DNA of 64,000 nucleotides from Polyangiaceae bacterium (lineage in GTDB: Bacteria > Myxococcota_A > Polyangia > Polyangiales > Polyangiaceae): positions 123,635 through 187,634 of the forward strand of contig JAICTZ010000015.1 in NCBI GenBank assembly GCA_025936115.1, given 5' to 3'. Shown piece by piece: positions 33,451-41,562 of this stretch. The position numbers were made by a program, and so were the translations under genes. Numbering within the stretch: position 1 is the stretch's first letter; every line of letters starts with the position of its first letter. The notes beneath the pieces are model-generated. The model saw nothing but the letters and a program-made list of their open reading frames with translations. It did not search any database and was not told the origin of the DNA.

Positions 33451-34295
33451 TGGCGAGTGACGATTTCGGCGGCAATGACGCAAGCGCCGAGCTCGCGTTC
33501 GAGCGCGAGCTCATCGCCTCGGCGGCGGCCGATCACGTCGCGGAAGAAGCGGTGAGCGCCGCGTGGTCGCGCTTCAGCGTGGCGCTCGGAGCAACGGCGA
33601 CGCTCGCCGACGCCGGAGCGTCGCGCACGCGGCCGGCGGCCGAGCTCGCTGCGCGGAGTCGCGCGACGCTCGGCTGGATTTCACTCGGCGCGGTCGGTGG
33701 TGGACTCGTTACGGCGGCGCTCTTCGCCGTACTCGGCGAGCGCCGGGGGCCGATACCGCACGTGGTCGCCAGCGTGCCCACGGCGGTTTCTGCGACCGTC
33801 GCGACGGATCTCGCGGACGCCGGAAGGGCGCCCCTGGCGAGCGTGGCGGGGCGGAACGGGGTGACACCAGGTGCTGATACGGGAGAGCGAATGGAGGTGC
33901 CGTCCGCTTCCGAACGAGCGCCACGGAGCGAAGCATCGTCGTCGGCCAAACCGATGAGGCGGCACGCTGCGCCCGCGCGCGGCGACGGCATGGTCCGAAC
34001 GCAAGGGACGGCTGCACACGCCGACACATCGACGTCCCTCGCTGCGGAAATCGCGTTGCTCGACGCTGCTCGGCGCGCCCGGGAGGCGGGCGATTTCGAG
34101 GGTGCGCTCGCCTTGCTCGACCGCTATCACCGTGAACACCCGCACGGCGAGCTCCGGCGCGAGAGCGACGTGCTCAAACTCGAGACGCTAGTCGAACGCG
34201 GCGATCGTGAGGAAGCGACGCGTCTCGGCCGGCACTTCTTGGAAACGTTCCCGAACGACCCGCACGTCGCCCACGTGCGCACGTTGGCTCAATAG
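33450..34295 (+). CDS. Putative anti-sigma factor / single-pass membrane protein with TPR-like C-terminus
   Basis: A 281-aa protein. An N-terminal cytoplasmic part of about 70 residues precedes one membrane helix (LGWISLGAVGGGLVTAALFAVLG, about 72-94). A long low-complexity periplasmic linker follows. The C-terminal helical pair looks like a tetratricopeptide repeat (LLDAARRAREAGDFEGALALLDRYHREHP). No zinc-binding HxxxCxxC anti-sigma motif is present. The translational overlap with the sigma gene supports a sigma/anti-sigma pair, a common arrangement in Myxococcota. The anti-sigma role is inferred from gene order and topology. Confidence 0.72.
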   Translation: MASDDFGGNDASAELAFERELIASAAADHVAEEAVSAAWSRFSVALGATATLADAGASRTRPAAELAARSRATLGWISLGAVGGGLVTAALFAVLGERRGPIPHVVASVPTAVSATVATDLADAGRAPLASVAGRNGVTPGADTGERMEVPSASERAPRSEASSSAKPMRRHAAPARGDGMVRTQGTAAHADTSTSLAAEIALLDAARRAREAGDFEGALALLDRYHREHPHGELRRESDVLKLETLVERGDREEATRLGRHFLETFPNDPHVAHVRTLAQ

Positions 34296-34345
34296 CCGGG
34301 ACTTCGCTTGGTTACATGCGCGGACGGCCGCGCTTCCTCGCCGGC

Positions 34346-35125
34346 TCACTGCAGGACCAGCTCACCCAGCGCAACCGTGACGGGCTCCGCACGTTCGGCG
34401 CCGCTCACGACGGCCGCAAGGCGCGCCTCCAAATCAACGACCTCCGTCGGATCGAACGTGCGCTGCGCGAACGGATCCGTACGCCACGTGCGCAGATTGT
34501 CGAGATGCAGCTCCGCCATGGTCCGCGCCGGTTGCTCGAAACGCTCGATCGTCGAATGCACGACCGAATACGGCGCCTGCTCGGCGAAACGCTCCAGCAT
34601 GCGTCCGATGTAGAGCAGCTGCCCGTAATGGGCCTGGAGCTCGCCGACGAGCTCGTAGTAGCGGGCGAGCGCTGGGTGCCTAGACTCGAGCGCCGCCGTT
34701 TCCTGAAGCAGCAAGCGCCCGCCTTTCGCCAGGAGCGGGCGCAACGCGCGCAGCGCTCCGGCCGCGTCGCTCACGTGCGTCAGGAGGAAACGCGAAAACA
34801 CGAGCCGCGCTGCAGGCACCGCCGCGGACGGCGCGGTCACGTCTTCGCGCATGAATTCGACGCCCGGGGGGGCAGTGGAGCGCGCTTGCTCGATGTAGCG
34901 TTCGGACGCTTCGAGCCCGATCGTGCGGCGTGCGCGCGACACCTCGTGCACGAGCCGCGTCGTGTGACCCGGCCCCGCGCCGAGGTCGAGCGCGAGCTCC
35001 AAGCCGGTCGGCGCGAAGCGCTCGAGCAATCGACGACTCGGCGCCTCGTAGGCGCGTGCCAGTAACGCGAGCCGGCGCGCGGCTCGCTCGCTGTCGCCGA
35101 ACGTGTAGTGATTCTGTGTCGTCAC
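34346..35125 (-). CDS. Class I SAM-dependent methyltransferase
   Basis: A 259-aa methyltransferase. Start GTG 35125 (VTTQNHYTFGDS) is chosen because the 46 codons upstream look unlike protein. Motif I is LALDLGAGPGHTT, with acidic residue in TIGLEASERYIEQA. Later motifs are FMREDVTAPS, VFSRFLLTHVSD and LAKGGRLLLQET. The family methylates diverse small molecules; the substrate is unknown. The gene is isolated, followed by the convergent sigma/anti-sigma transcript 51 bp away. Confidence 0.85.
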   Translation of the reverse strand: MTTQNHYTFGDSERAARRLALLARAYEAPSRRLLERFAPTGLELALDLGAGPGHTTRLVHEVSRARRTIGLEASERYIEQARSTAPPGVEFMREDVTAPSAAVPAARLVFSRFLLTHVSDAAGALRALRPLLAKGGRLLLQETAALESRHPALARYYELVGELQAHYGQLLYIGRMLERFAEQAPYSVVHSTIERFEQPARTMAELHLDNLRTWRTDPFAQRTFDPTEVVDLEARLAAVVSGAERAEPVTVALGELVLQ

Positions 35126-35351
35126 GTTTCGTCTGACCCCGGGTTGGCGCACGACGAGCAGCGTCGCGAGCGCCCGGAATTTGGCCGCTTCGCGCGAAGC
35201 CGTCAATCGGCTCGGGAACTTACCCGAGCGCGAGGCGCGCGTAGTACGAGCCGGCCGCCCCATCGCGACTGCGCGGCGCGGCGCGCCGCGTGATCACGGC
35301 TCGCTCCCTCACGGAGGTGGAGTCGTCACGAACGCGCTCTGCGCTGGTCGC

Positions 35352-35482
35352 GAGAGCGACGGTGCGCCGTCTGAGAGCGACTCTGCGTCAGCGTGAGAGC
35401 GACCATTCGCCACCGTGAGAGCGACTCTGGGCGTCTGAGGACAACCCCGCGCGAGCGAGAGCGACTCTGTCGTGAGAGCGAC
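35352..35482. repeat. Array of GAGAGCGAC repeats (six copies)
   Basis: GAGAGCGAC occurs at 35352, 35373, 35395, 35417, 35457 and 35474; most copies extend to TGAGAGCGACTCTG. Spacing is 21, 22, 22, 40 and 17 bp, so the first four sit on one face of the helix. The array is in the gap between a methyltransferase start and the end of the transposase-like gene, with no ORF. It looks like an iteron or binding-site array, or debris of a short-repeat family. Confidence 0.7.
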
Positions 35483-35561
35483 TCCGCGTCGTCACGTCGA
35501 TAAGCGAGCTCTCTCACCCGGCTCGGTCAAGCCCACCGCGAACCGACGGGTGCTGCTGCGT

Positions 35562-36374
35562 TCACCCGGCGGGCCGCTCTGCGATGCTCAAGAGTGAGTG
35601 CCGACGCCAGCCGCGCGTAGCAAGCCAGGTTCTCGGAGTGAGGCTTCTTTGCTCGTCTTGCGGCACGTCGCAGGGACGAAGCCACGGCGCCGGTTCCGCG
35701 AAAGGTGGCGGCACGCCCGCCGCGGGCGACCACTCGCGCCAGCCGTCGAACCAAGTCCCCGACGAAAATGGATCGATTCCCGCCCCAACGGTACACGACG
35801 CGTGCTTCCGAAAATTGGCGAGCACGTAAAGCATGACGTTGCGCACCTCACGCGGCGAACGGAGCGCTCTGCCGTGCCAGCGATCGGCCCAAAACCGGCC
35901 ACTACGCCCTAGCAAGTCGTTCACGTAGCGCGCCACACGGACCGCGAGCCCACGCACGCCGCTCGATAGGGAGCGCGCGTCGCTCGCCTCGACGACGAGG
36001 TGCACATGATCGCGCTGCACGGAAAAGTGCACGACTCGAAAGCGCTCTGGATCGCGCCGCGCCGCCCGCAAGAGCGCGAGCCGCACCGTCGGGAACACGA
36101 ATTGGCTCCGAAGCGGCGCCAGGCGCGCTCGCAGCGTCACATGCACCGGCTCGGAGGCCCGGTGCACAGGACGCGCACGGTGGGGGGTGTTCGGACGCGG
36201 CCCGCGCTTGCGGCCCGCGTTCGCGCGCGCACCACCCCAGCCATTGGGGAACGTGAGCGCCAATTGTCGGAGCGGACGTGGCACTCGCTGCGCTCCTCGA
36301 GCTTTGGAAGACGGCTCTCTGCGCCCTCGGTCGTGCGGCTCCCCGGCACGCGTCATGTTGATTAGGGCTATCAT
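35562..36374 (-). CDS. REP-associated tyrosine transposase-like protein (Y1_Tnp/RAYT), copy 1
   Basis: A 270-aa HUH single-strand nuclease related to IS200/IS605 transposases. It has HUH motif RDHVHLVVEA, the strands VRLALLRAARRDPERFRVVHFSV, the candidate tyrosine in VARYVNDLL, and FWADRWHGRALRSPREVRNVMLYVLANFRKH. A basic N-terminal extension (ANAGRKRGPRPNTPHR) could bind DNA. It is clearly homologous to the second copy at 62703-63509, but diverged. Such single-copy, non-self-mobile genes process REP-like hairpins in other bacteria. The adjacent GAGAGCGAC array and the diverged 135-bp repeat are candidate substrates, by position only. Confidence 0.85.
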   Translation of the reverse strand: MIALINMTRAGEPHDRGRREPSSKARGAQRVPRPLRQLALTFPNGWGGARANAGRKRGPRPNTPHRARPVHRASEPVHVTLRARLAPLRSQFVFPTVRLALLRAARRDPERFRVVHFSVQRDHVHLVVEASDARSLSSGVRGLAVRVARYVNDLLGRSGRFWADRWHGRALRSPREVRNVMLYVLANFRKHASCTVGAGIDPFSSGTWFDGWREWSPAAGVPPPFAEPAPWLRPCDVPQDEQRSLTPRTWLATRGWRRHSLLSIAERPAG

Positions 36375-37020
36375 GCCTCTCGGATGGTGTCAATGATCAA
36401 CTCGCAAGATGACGAGCGTGGGAGTAACTGCTCCGCGACAGTGCGGGACGACGTCGCGCTTGCGCTCACGCCTTACAGCTGACGCCGCTGATGAACTATC
36501 CGTCAACCTTGCCGCTGAAATGCATGCGTCTGCAAACGTTCGATACGGGAGCGCCGGAGTGACTGCTCCGCACAGTGCGGGCACGACGCCAGGCTTGCGC
36601 TCACGCGATGTAGGCGACGCCGCTGATGAAACTATCCGCCAACGCTGCCGCTAAAATGCATCCGCCGTTCGACGGTTCACTGCGGGAAGGCGAATGGGAA
36701 TATTTCGCCGTCATCGCGGCCAATTACGGATGAAAACGTCGGCAAGCTCAAATGGTCGAGCCATGGCGAGGGACGGATGAGCACTGGGCGTGAGCAGGTG
36801 AATGTGACTGTCTCGCACTGCGGCCCCGCATCGCAAACGCCGGCACGTTGCGCTCAATGTCAGCGGGGCGTCCCGCGGTGCGCCCCCCGCGTCGCCCATG
36901 GCGCGCATTGCTGGCGCGCGTGTGCCAAATCCACGCTGGCGTCCGGTGCATGTCGTCGCCGAGTGGAACGATGCGAACCCATGCCGTCCCCGGTTGTGCC
37001 CCAATGGTCGCCGCAAAATC
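36375..37020. other. Gene-poor stretch beside the transposase-like gene
   Basis: About 650 bp with no ORF that has coding character. The left half is a diverged tandem duplication (listed separately). The right half (36670-37020) has lower GC and no recognisable remnant; short ORFs there, such as 36711-37022 on the minus strand, have no family signature. It looks like accessory or degraded sequence. Confidence 0.5.
36410..36670. repeat. Diverged tandem duplication with period near 135 bp
   Basis: Copy 1 (about 36410-36544) and copy 2 (about 36545-36670) share GGAGT-ACTGCTCCG, CAGTGCGGG, GCTTGCGCTCACG, GACGCCGCTGATGAA, ACTATCCG and AAATGCATCCG-like blocks in the same order. The offset is 135 bp at two separate anchor points. 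Each copy has a small hairpin (CCGCAC/GTGCGG in copy 2). Neither encodes protein. It may be a non-coding element mobilised by the adjacent transposase-like gene. Confidence 0.7.
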
Positions 37021-37054
37021 AAAAAAAAGCCTCAGCTGAGTATCGGTAGAGGCT
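37021..37054 (-). terminator. Rho-independent terminator of the persulfide dioxygenase gene
   Basis: On the minus strand: AGCCTC, a 15-nt centre, GAGGCT, then eight T residues (37021-37028 read as A8 on plus). It lies about 25 bp after the stop codon at 37079. This is a classic intrinsic terminator, the clearest in the window. Confidence 0.9.
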
Positions 37055-37078
37055 CGTTGCGAGCGGAAGCCTGCTATT

Positions 37079-38128
37079 TCATCCACCGAGTCCGAGCTCG
37101 CGCCAGCGTGCCATGCCGCCGGCTAGGTTCGCGACACGCATGCCTGCATTTTTGAGGATGGTGGTGGCGAGGGCGGAGCGTTTGCCGGTTTGACAGACGA
37201 CCACGGTCGGTTTGTCGCTGCGCACGTCGGCGAGGTGAGCGCGCAGTTCGTCGAGGGGAATTGATTGCGCCCCGCTAATGGCGCCGAGTTGGCCTTCGAG
37301 CTCGCTGCGCGCGCGGACGTCCAGGATGTGTACGTCGCTCTGATGCAGCGCGACCCACTCGGGCGAGACCTCGGGAATGCCGGCGTAGGTGGTGACGATC
37401 GGCGCCCAGTCGGGTTCTTGCGGCACGCGGCCGTCGGCCGGTTCGCCGGAGCGGAGGTTCGCGGGCAGCGCGATGTCGAGGAGTTTGGGGTGCGGGAGCG
37501 CGAGATTTTCGAGGTAGCCGACGAAGTCTTCTTCACGCACGGCGCCGCCGATGCGCGGGTTGTAGCGGCGTTCTTCGCCGATCGTGCTCGAGGTGCGGCC
37601 CTCGTAGTCGTGCGCGGGGTAGACGGCGCAGTCGTCGGGCAGGCCGAAGAGCTCGTCGCGGATGGAGCGGAAAAGGCGGTGCGCGCTGCCTCGTTGGAAG
37701 TCGGTGCGACCGGTGCCACGCACGAGGAGAGCGTCGCCGGTCAAGACGAGGCGCCGATCGGGCGTGACGAACGAGAGGCAGCCCTCGGTGTGACCCGGCG
37801 TTGCGCGGACTTCGAGCGCGTGGTCGCCGAACGGAATGACGGCGCCGTGCGCGAGCGGGAGGTCGACGTGGCGAGCCCCGTACGCGGAAGCGAGCGCAAT
37901 CGGGCAGCCGAGCTCGGTTTTCATGAGCCAGGCGCCCGTGACGTGGTCGGCGTGACAGTGCGTGTCGAGGACGCCGACGAGCTCGAGCTCCAGTTCGTGG
38001 ATCAGCGCGAGATCGCGCGCGTGACGCTCGAAGACGCAGTCGACGAGGAGCGCGCGGCGCGTGCGAGCGTCGGCGAGGAGGTACGTGTACGTGCTCGAGG
38101 TCGGATCGAAGAGTTGGCGAAAAATCAT
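37079..38128 (-). CDS. Persulfide dioxygenase-rhodanese fusion (MBL-fold, ETHE1-like)
   Basis: A 349-aa two-domain enzyme. Start ATG 38128 gives MIFRQLFDPTSSTYTYLL, the usual N-terminus of glutathione-persulfide dioxygenases. The MBL domain has THCHADHVTG, PGHTEG, LTGDALLVRG and YPAHDYEG as iron ligands. A rhodanese domain (about 255-345) has active-site Cys in VVVCQTGKRSALA. The enzyme oxidises glutathione persulfide to sulfite, and the rhodanese half transfers sulfur between thiosulfate/sulfite and glutathione. It is part of sulfide detoxification. It follows the Hsp70 gene on the same strand and ends at a strong terminator. Confidence 0.92.
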   Translation of the reverse strand: MIFRQLFDPTSSTYTYLLADARTRRALLVDCVFERHARDLALIHELELELVGVLDTHCHADHVTGAWLMKTELGCPIALASAYGARHVDLPLAHGAVIPFGDHALEVRATPGHTEGCLSFVTPDRRLVLTGDALLVRGTGRTDFQRGSAHRLFRSIRDELFGLPDDCAVYPAHDYEGRTSSTIGEERRYNPRIGGAVREEDFVGYLENLALPHPKLLDIALPANLRSGEPADGRVPQEPDWAPIVTTYAGIPEVSPEWVALHQSDVHILDVRARSELEGQLGAISGAQSIPLDELRAHLADVRSDKPTVVVCQTGKRSALATTILKNAGMRVANLAGGMARWRELGLGG

Positions 38129-38145
38129 CGCACCACACGCCCACG

Positions 38146-40905
38146 TCAGGTGAGGAGCCGTAGCCCCGCCGGCAGGTCTTCGAACCATTGTGCGCGCTCC
38201 GCCTCGGCGACCGCAACGACTTCACGCACCGTGTGCACGGCTTCGGCAGGCGCGGCAACGGCTTCGAGCGCTCGCACGACTTCGTCCCGCACGCGCTCGG
38301 AAATATCGCGCGCCCGATCCCCCGTGCGGCGCGCGAGGAGCACGGCGGCGGGCGCCGCGGTCGGAACGTCGCGCCACTTTTCCCGCAAGAGGTGGTCGAG
38401 CCAGCGCTCGGCCGTGCTCGGCGGGACGACGTAATGGGCGCTCGCGTAGGCCGGAATGCGCGCGCCGAGCCGGGCGATGGCGGTCCAGAGGCGCGGATCG
38501 CGCTGCGTCCAGGTGCGTTCGATGAGCCAGTTGCCGAGACCGACGCGTTCGGCGACCGGAACGCGTTCGAGCCAGCTCAAGAGCTCGAGCAGCTCGTCGG
38601 GCGCGAGCGGGCGCAAACCTTTGGGCGGCTTGAGCTTGAGCTCGGGCGGCGCGAAAAATGGGTCGAACAGCGCGCGGATGCGGAGTTGCAGCCCTTCGTC
38701 GAGGCCGGCGGCGATGCGGCGCCACGCCACGAAATACGCGCGCCAGCCGCGCATTTCGGCCGCGTGCGTGACGCCTGGTTCGAAGAGCGGCGAAAGCTGC
38801 GCGACGCGTTCGGGATCTTTGGGGTGGCCGAAGCCGGGACGGAGGGTGAAGCCGGCGAGTTGCCAGAAGTTGCGCTCGTGGTCGGGCGAGCGACGGCGCG
38901 CGGCGGCTTTCGGAGCGAGCGCGTCGAAGAGAGCGCGGTTCAGGTCGCCGCTCCAGGTCGTGCGTTCGCCGAACAGCCGTTCGAGGTTCTGCCAGAGGTC
39001 TTTGCTCTCACGCGCATCGACGTCTTTGCGACCTTTGCCGAACACGCGCTCGATGGCCTCGAGACCGTTCGCGAGGCGCGTGGCGTCGGGCAGTGAGCTC
39101 GGGCGAGCCGACGCCGGTCGCATGGAAGCGGGGCGCACCGCGGGGGCGCTCGGGCGTTTGAGCTCGAAAGCTAGCCTGAAGCGCCGTCGAGTCCGGCGAT
39201 CGGCGTCGGCTTCGAGACAGGCGAGCTCGACCGTGCCGACCGGAGTGAGCTCGCCTTCGAGCAAGACCGGGAGCTCGCTCTCCTGCGTGGCAGCGTCGGT
39301 TTCGAAGGTCGCGACGAGGGGGGAGAGCTTTTCGAATTCGTCGCTGAGCTCGACGATGTCTCCTGGCGCGAAGAGCCGCTCGGCATCCGACGCGTAGAGC
39401 TCGAACCGCACGGGCTGACCGACGCGCAGCGCGAGGGGGCGAGAGGCGGCGACGTGACGCTCACCCTCGCGCGCGCCACGCGGCACGACGCAGACGGCGC
39501 GCGTCTCACCTTCCGCTTCGGCCGCCAAGAAGAAGGCGTGCGCCGTGCCGCCCGCGATGCGCAAGCCACGTCCCGCAAGGGACGAGCCGTAGGCGACGGC
39601 GCCGCGCGCGACGGCGAGATCGGGATCGGTGTGCGAGAGCAGCGTCGGAGCGCGCCCCGTGAGCGCGGCGAGGGCTTCGACGAGACGCGCCCGCGCGCGT
39701 TCGGCGCGAAAGAGTCCGCCGTTCAAGAGCACGCCCGCGAGCGGCGCCTCCGCGGGCACGTGGCGGCTCAGAAATTCGGCGATGTGCCGCGTGATCGCCG
39801 GATCCGTCTCGTACGGCAAGCCGAACGCCACGAGCCCCGAGCGGCGCGGCGGCGGTTTCGCTCCGCGCTCCACCAGCGGCAAAAATCCCTCGAGCACGAT
39901 GCGCTCGACCTCCGCACGCGACAGTGACGTGGCGAGCGTGGAGCCGACGAGCGCGGCGCCGAGCCCGAGCACGCGGATGGGCACCTCGTCGCGGGGCGCG
40001 GGGCCGAGCAGTTCTTCCTTCGCCGCGCGACAGGCGTGCACGAGCGCGGCGAAACGGCGTGGCTCGAGGCGTTCCGGCGGCGCGACCAGGCGCGGCTCAC
40101 ACGTATGAGCAAGCGCGAGGTCGATGTTGTCGCCACCGAGCAAGAGGTGCCGCCCGACGGCGACGCGTTCGAGCTCGAGCGCGCCGCTCGCGTCATGCGC
40201 GACGCGAATCAGCGACAAATCGGTGGTACCGCCGCCCACGTCGCAGACGAGCACGAGCGCGGGCTCGGTGGCTGACGCAACGAGCGCATCGAGCTCGCTC
40301 GTACCGCGGCGCGCGAGGTAGTCGTAAAATGCCGCCTGCGGTTCCTCGAGCAGACGCACCGTGAGTCCGGCGCGTTCCGCGGCGCGCACGGTAAGCTCGC
40401 GCGCCACCTCATCGAAAGAAGCCGGCACGGTGAGCACGACCGTTTGCTCCGCGAGCGACTGCCCCGGGAACGCGCGCTCGAAGTTCACCTTCACGTGAGA
40501 GAGCAGGCGTGCGCTGGCTTCGACGGGCGAAAGCTTCGGTCCCGCCGCTTCGTCCGCATTGCCCCACGGCAGGATGGGCGCTTCACGGTCGACCGACGGG
40601 TGGCAGAGCCAGCTCTTGGCCGACGCGACGAGGCGCGCCGGCACTTCCTGGCCGCGGCGGCGGGCGTACTCGCCGAGGCACCAGGGCGAGTCGCCGAACG
40701 GATCCGGCAAGGCCTCGTCCGATAGCGGTGCATACAAAAACGAGGGCAGGAGCGGCCGTGGCGCGAGCTCGGAGGCCGAGACCAGCTGTTCGAGCGCGAG
40801 CACTTCGGGCGGCGCCGTGACGGCGGGGTCCGTCACGCCCACGACGGTGTGCGTGGTTCCGAGGTCGATGCCGACGATCAAGGCCCCGCGGCTTACCACG
40901 GACAC
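38146..40905 (-). CDS. Large Hsp70-family ATPase with C-terminal extension
   Basis: A 919-aa protein. The ATPase domain has phosphate loops IVGIDLGTTHTVVGV (about 10-24) and VLVCDVGGGTTDLSLI (about 215), plus ALLNGGLFRAERARARLVEAL. It is followed by a divergent beta-domain, then about 300 extra residues with Trp-rich helical segments (LWQNLERLFGE, LPAGLRLL end). The extension is typical of the Hsp70/DUF2760-associated group rather than DnaK. GTG start at 40905. A 22-bp tandem duplication covers the start region. It is divergent from the DUF2760-Hsp70 pair, with only about 75 bp between, so the three genes form one module of unknown role. No DnaJ or GrpE nearby. Confidence 0.9.
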   Translation of the reverse strand: MSVVSRGALIVGIDLGTTHTVVGVTDPAVTAPPEVLALEQLVSASELAPRPLLPSFLYAPLSDEALPDPFGDSPWCLGEYARRRGQEVPARLVASAKSWLCHPSVDREAPILPWGNADEAAGPKLSPVEASARLLSHVKVNFERAFPGQSLAEQTVVLTVPASFDEVARELTVRAAERAGLTVRLLEEPQAAFYDYLARRGTSELDALVASATEPALVLVCDVGGGTTDLSLIRVAHDASGALELERVAVGRHLLLGGDNIDLALAHTCEPRLVAPPERLEPRRFAALVHACRAAKEELLGPAPRDEVPIRVLGLGAALVGSTLATSLSRAEVERIVLEGFLPLVERGAKPPPRRSGLVAFGLPYETDPAITRHIAEFLSRHVPAEAPLAGVLLNGGLFRAERARARLVEALAALTGRAPTLLSHTDPDLAVARGAVAYGSSLAGRGLRIAGGTAHAFFLAAEAEGETRAVCVVPRGAREGERHVAASRPLALRVGQPVRFELYASDAERLFAPGDIVELSDEFEKLSPLVATFETDAATQESELPVLLEGELTPVGTVELACLEADADRRTRRRFRLAFELKRPSAPAVRPASMRPASARPSSLPDATRLANGLEAIERVFGKGRKDVDARESKDLWQNLERLFGERTTWSGDLNRALFDALAPKAAARRRSPDHERNFWQLAGFTLRPGFGHPKDPERVAQLSPLFEPGVTHAAEMRGWRAYFVAWRRIAAGLDEGLQLRIRALFDPFFAPPELKLKPPKGLRPLAPDELLELLSWLERVPVAERVGLGNWLIERTWTQRDPRLWTAIARLGARIPAYASAHYVVPPSTAERWLDHLLREKWRDVPTAAPAAVLLARRTGDRARDISERVRDEVVRALEAVAAPAEAVHTVREVVAVAEAERAQWFEDLPAGLRLLT

Positions 40906-40928
40906 GCCCGCGGCTTACCACGGACACG
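40885..40928. repeat. Exact 22-bp tandem duplication at the Hsp70 start
   Basis: The 22-bp unit CCCGCGGCTTACCACGGACA+CG occurs at 40885-40906 and 40907-40928 without mismatch. Because 22 is not a multiple of three, the second copy supplies an out-of-frame copy of the same start peptide (MSVVSRG). The duplication therefore changes the leader and offers two start codons in different frames. Confidence 0.9.
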
Positions 40929-40980
40929 CCGAGGACGGCACGCCTGCCGTCCGCTCCGTCTCGCTCTAGACTCCCGCCCC

Positions 40981-41562
40981 GTGAACGCCAACGTCCCGCC
41001 CCTCCCCTTCTCGACGCGCCTCTGGTTCGCCTGGGTGTGCTTCTTCCGCGTGCTCTTCGACGGCGTCTTCGCCGGCCGCGTGCGCGCGCTCGACACGGCT
41101 CCCGCCGGCGACGACGTCCGGAGTCCGGGGCAGCAAGACACGACGGCGCGTACGACGAGCGAGCGCGACGTGATCGAGCCCGCAGCGTCGAACGACGCCG
41201 CTCTCCAGCTGCTCGCTTTGTTCCAGCGCGAAGGCCGCTTGATCGACTTTTTGCAACAAGACGTGACGGCGTTCCCCGACGCGGACATCGGCGCCGCGGC
41301 GCGCGTCGTGCATGACGGTTGCCGCAAAGCGCTTGCGGCGCACTTCGAGATCAAACCCGTGCGCGACGAGCGCGAGGGCGGCCCCGTGACGCTCGACGTG
41401 CTCGAACCGAACGCCGTGAAGCTCGTGGGCAAGGTGAGCGGCACGGCGCCGTTCCGCGGCACGCTGCGGCACCGCGGCTGGCGCGTGGAGTCACTGCGTT
41501 TGCCGAAGCTCGTCGACGGCTACGATCCCCACGTGCTCGCGCCCGCCGAGGTCGAGCTATGA
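40981..41562 (+). CDS. DUF2760-family protein
   Basis: A 193-aa protein starting at GTG 40981 (VNANVPPLPFSTRLWFAWVCFFRVLFDG). The N-terminal 25 residues form an amphipathic or membrane-associated helix. A low-complexity linker (about 35-65) is followed by a conserved domain: LLALFQREGRLIDFLQQDV, DADIGAAARVVHDGCRKAL, GTLRHRGWRVESLRLP. These are features of DUF2760, which is regularly found between Hsp70-family genes. Its stop overlaps the next Hsp70 gene's start (ATGA). Function unknown; probably a partner of the two Hsp70-like ATPases. Confidence 0.88.
   Translation: MNANVPPLPFSTRLWFAWVCFFRVLFDGVFAGRVRALDTAPAGDDVRSPGQQDTTARTTSERDVIEPAASNDAALQLLALFQREGRLIDFLQQDVTAFPDADIGAAARVVHDGCRKALAAHFEIKPVRDEREGGPVTLDVLEPNAVKLVGKVSGTAPFRGTLRHRGWRVESLRLPKLVDGYDPHVLAPAEVEL

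Noticed and set aside
36711..37022. Minus-strand 103-aa ORF in the gene-poor stretch
   Set aside because: No family signature, no ribosome site, and it ends in the terminator region of the neighbouring gene.
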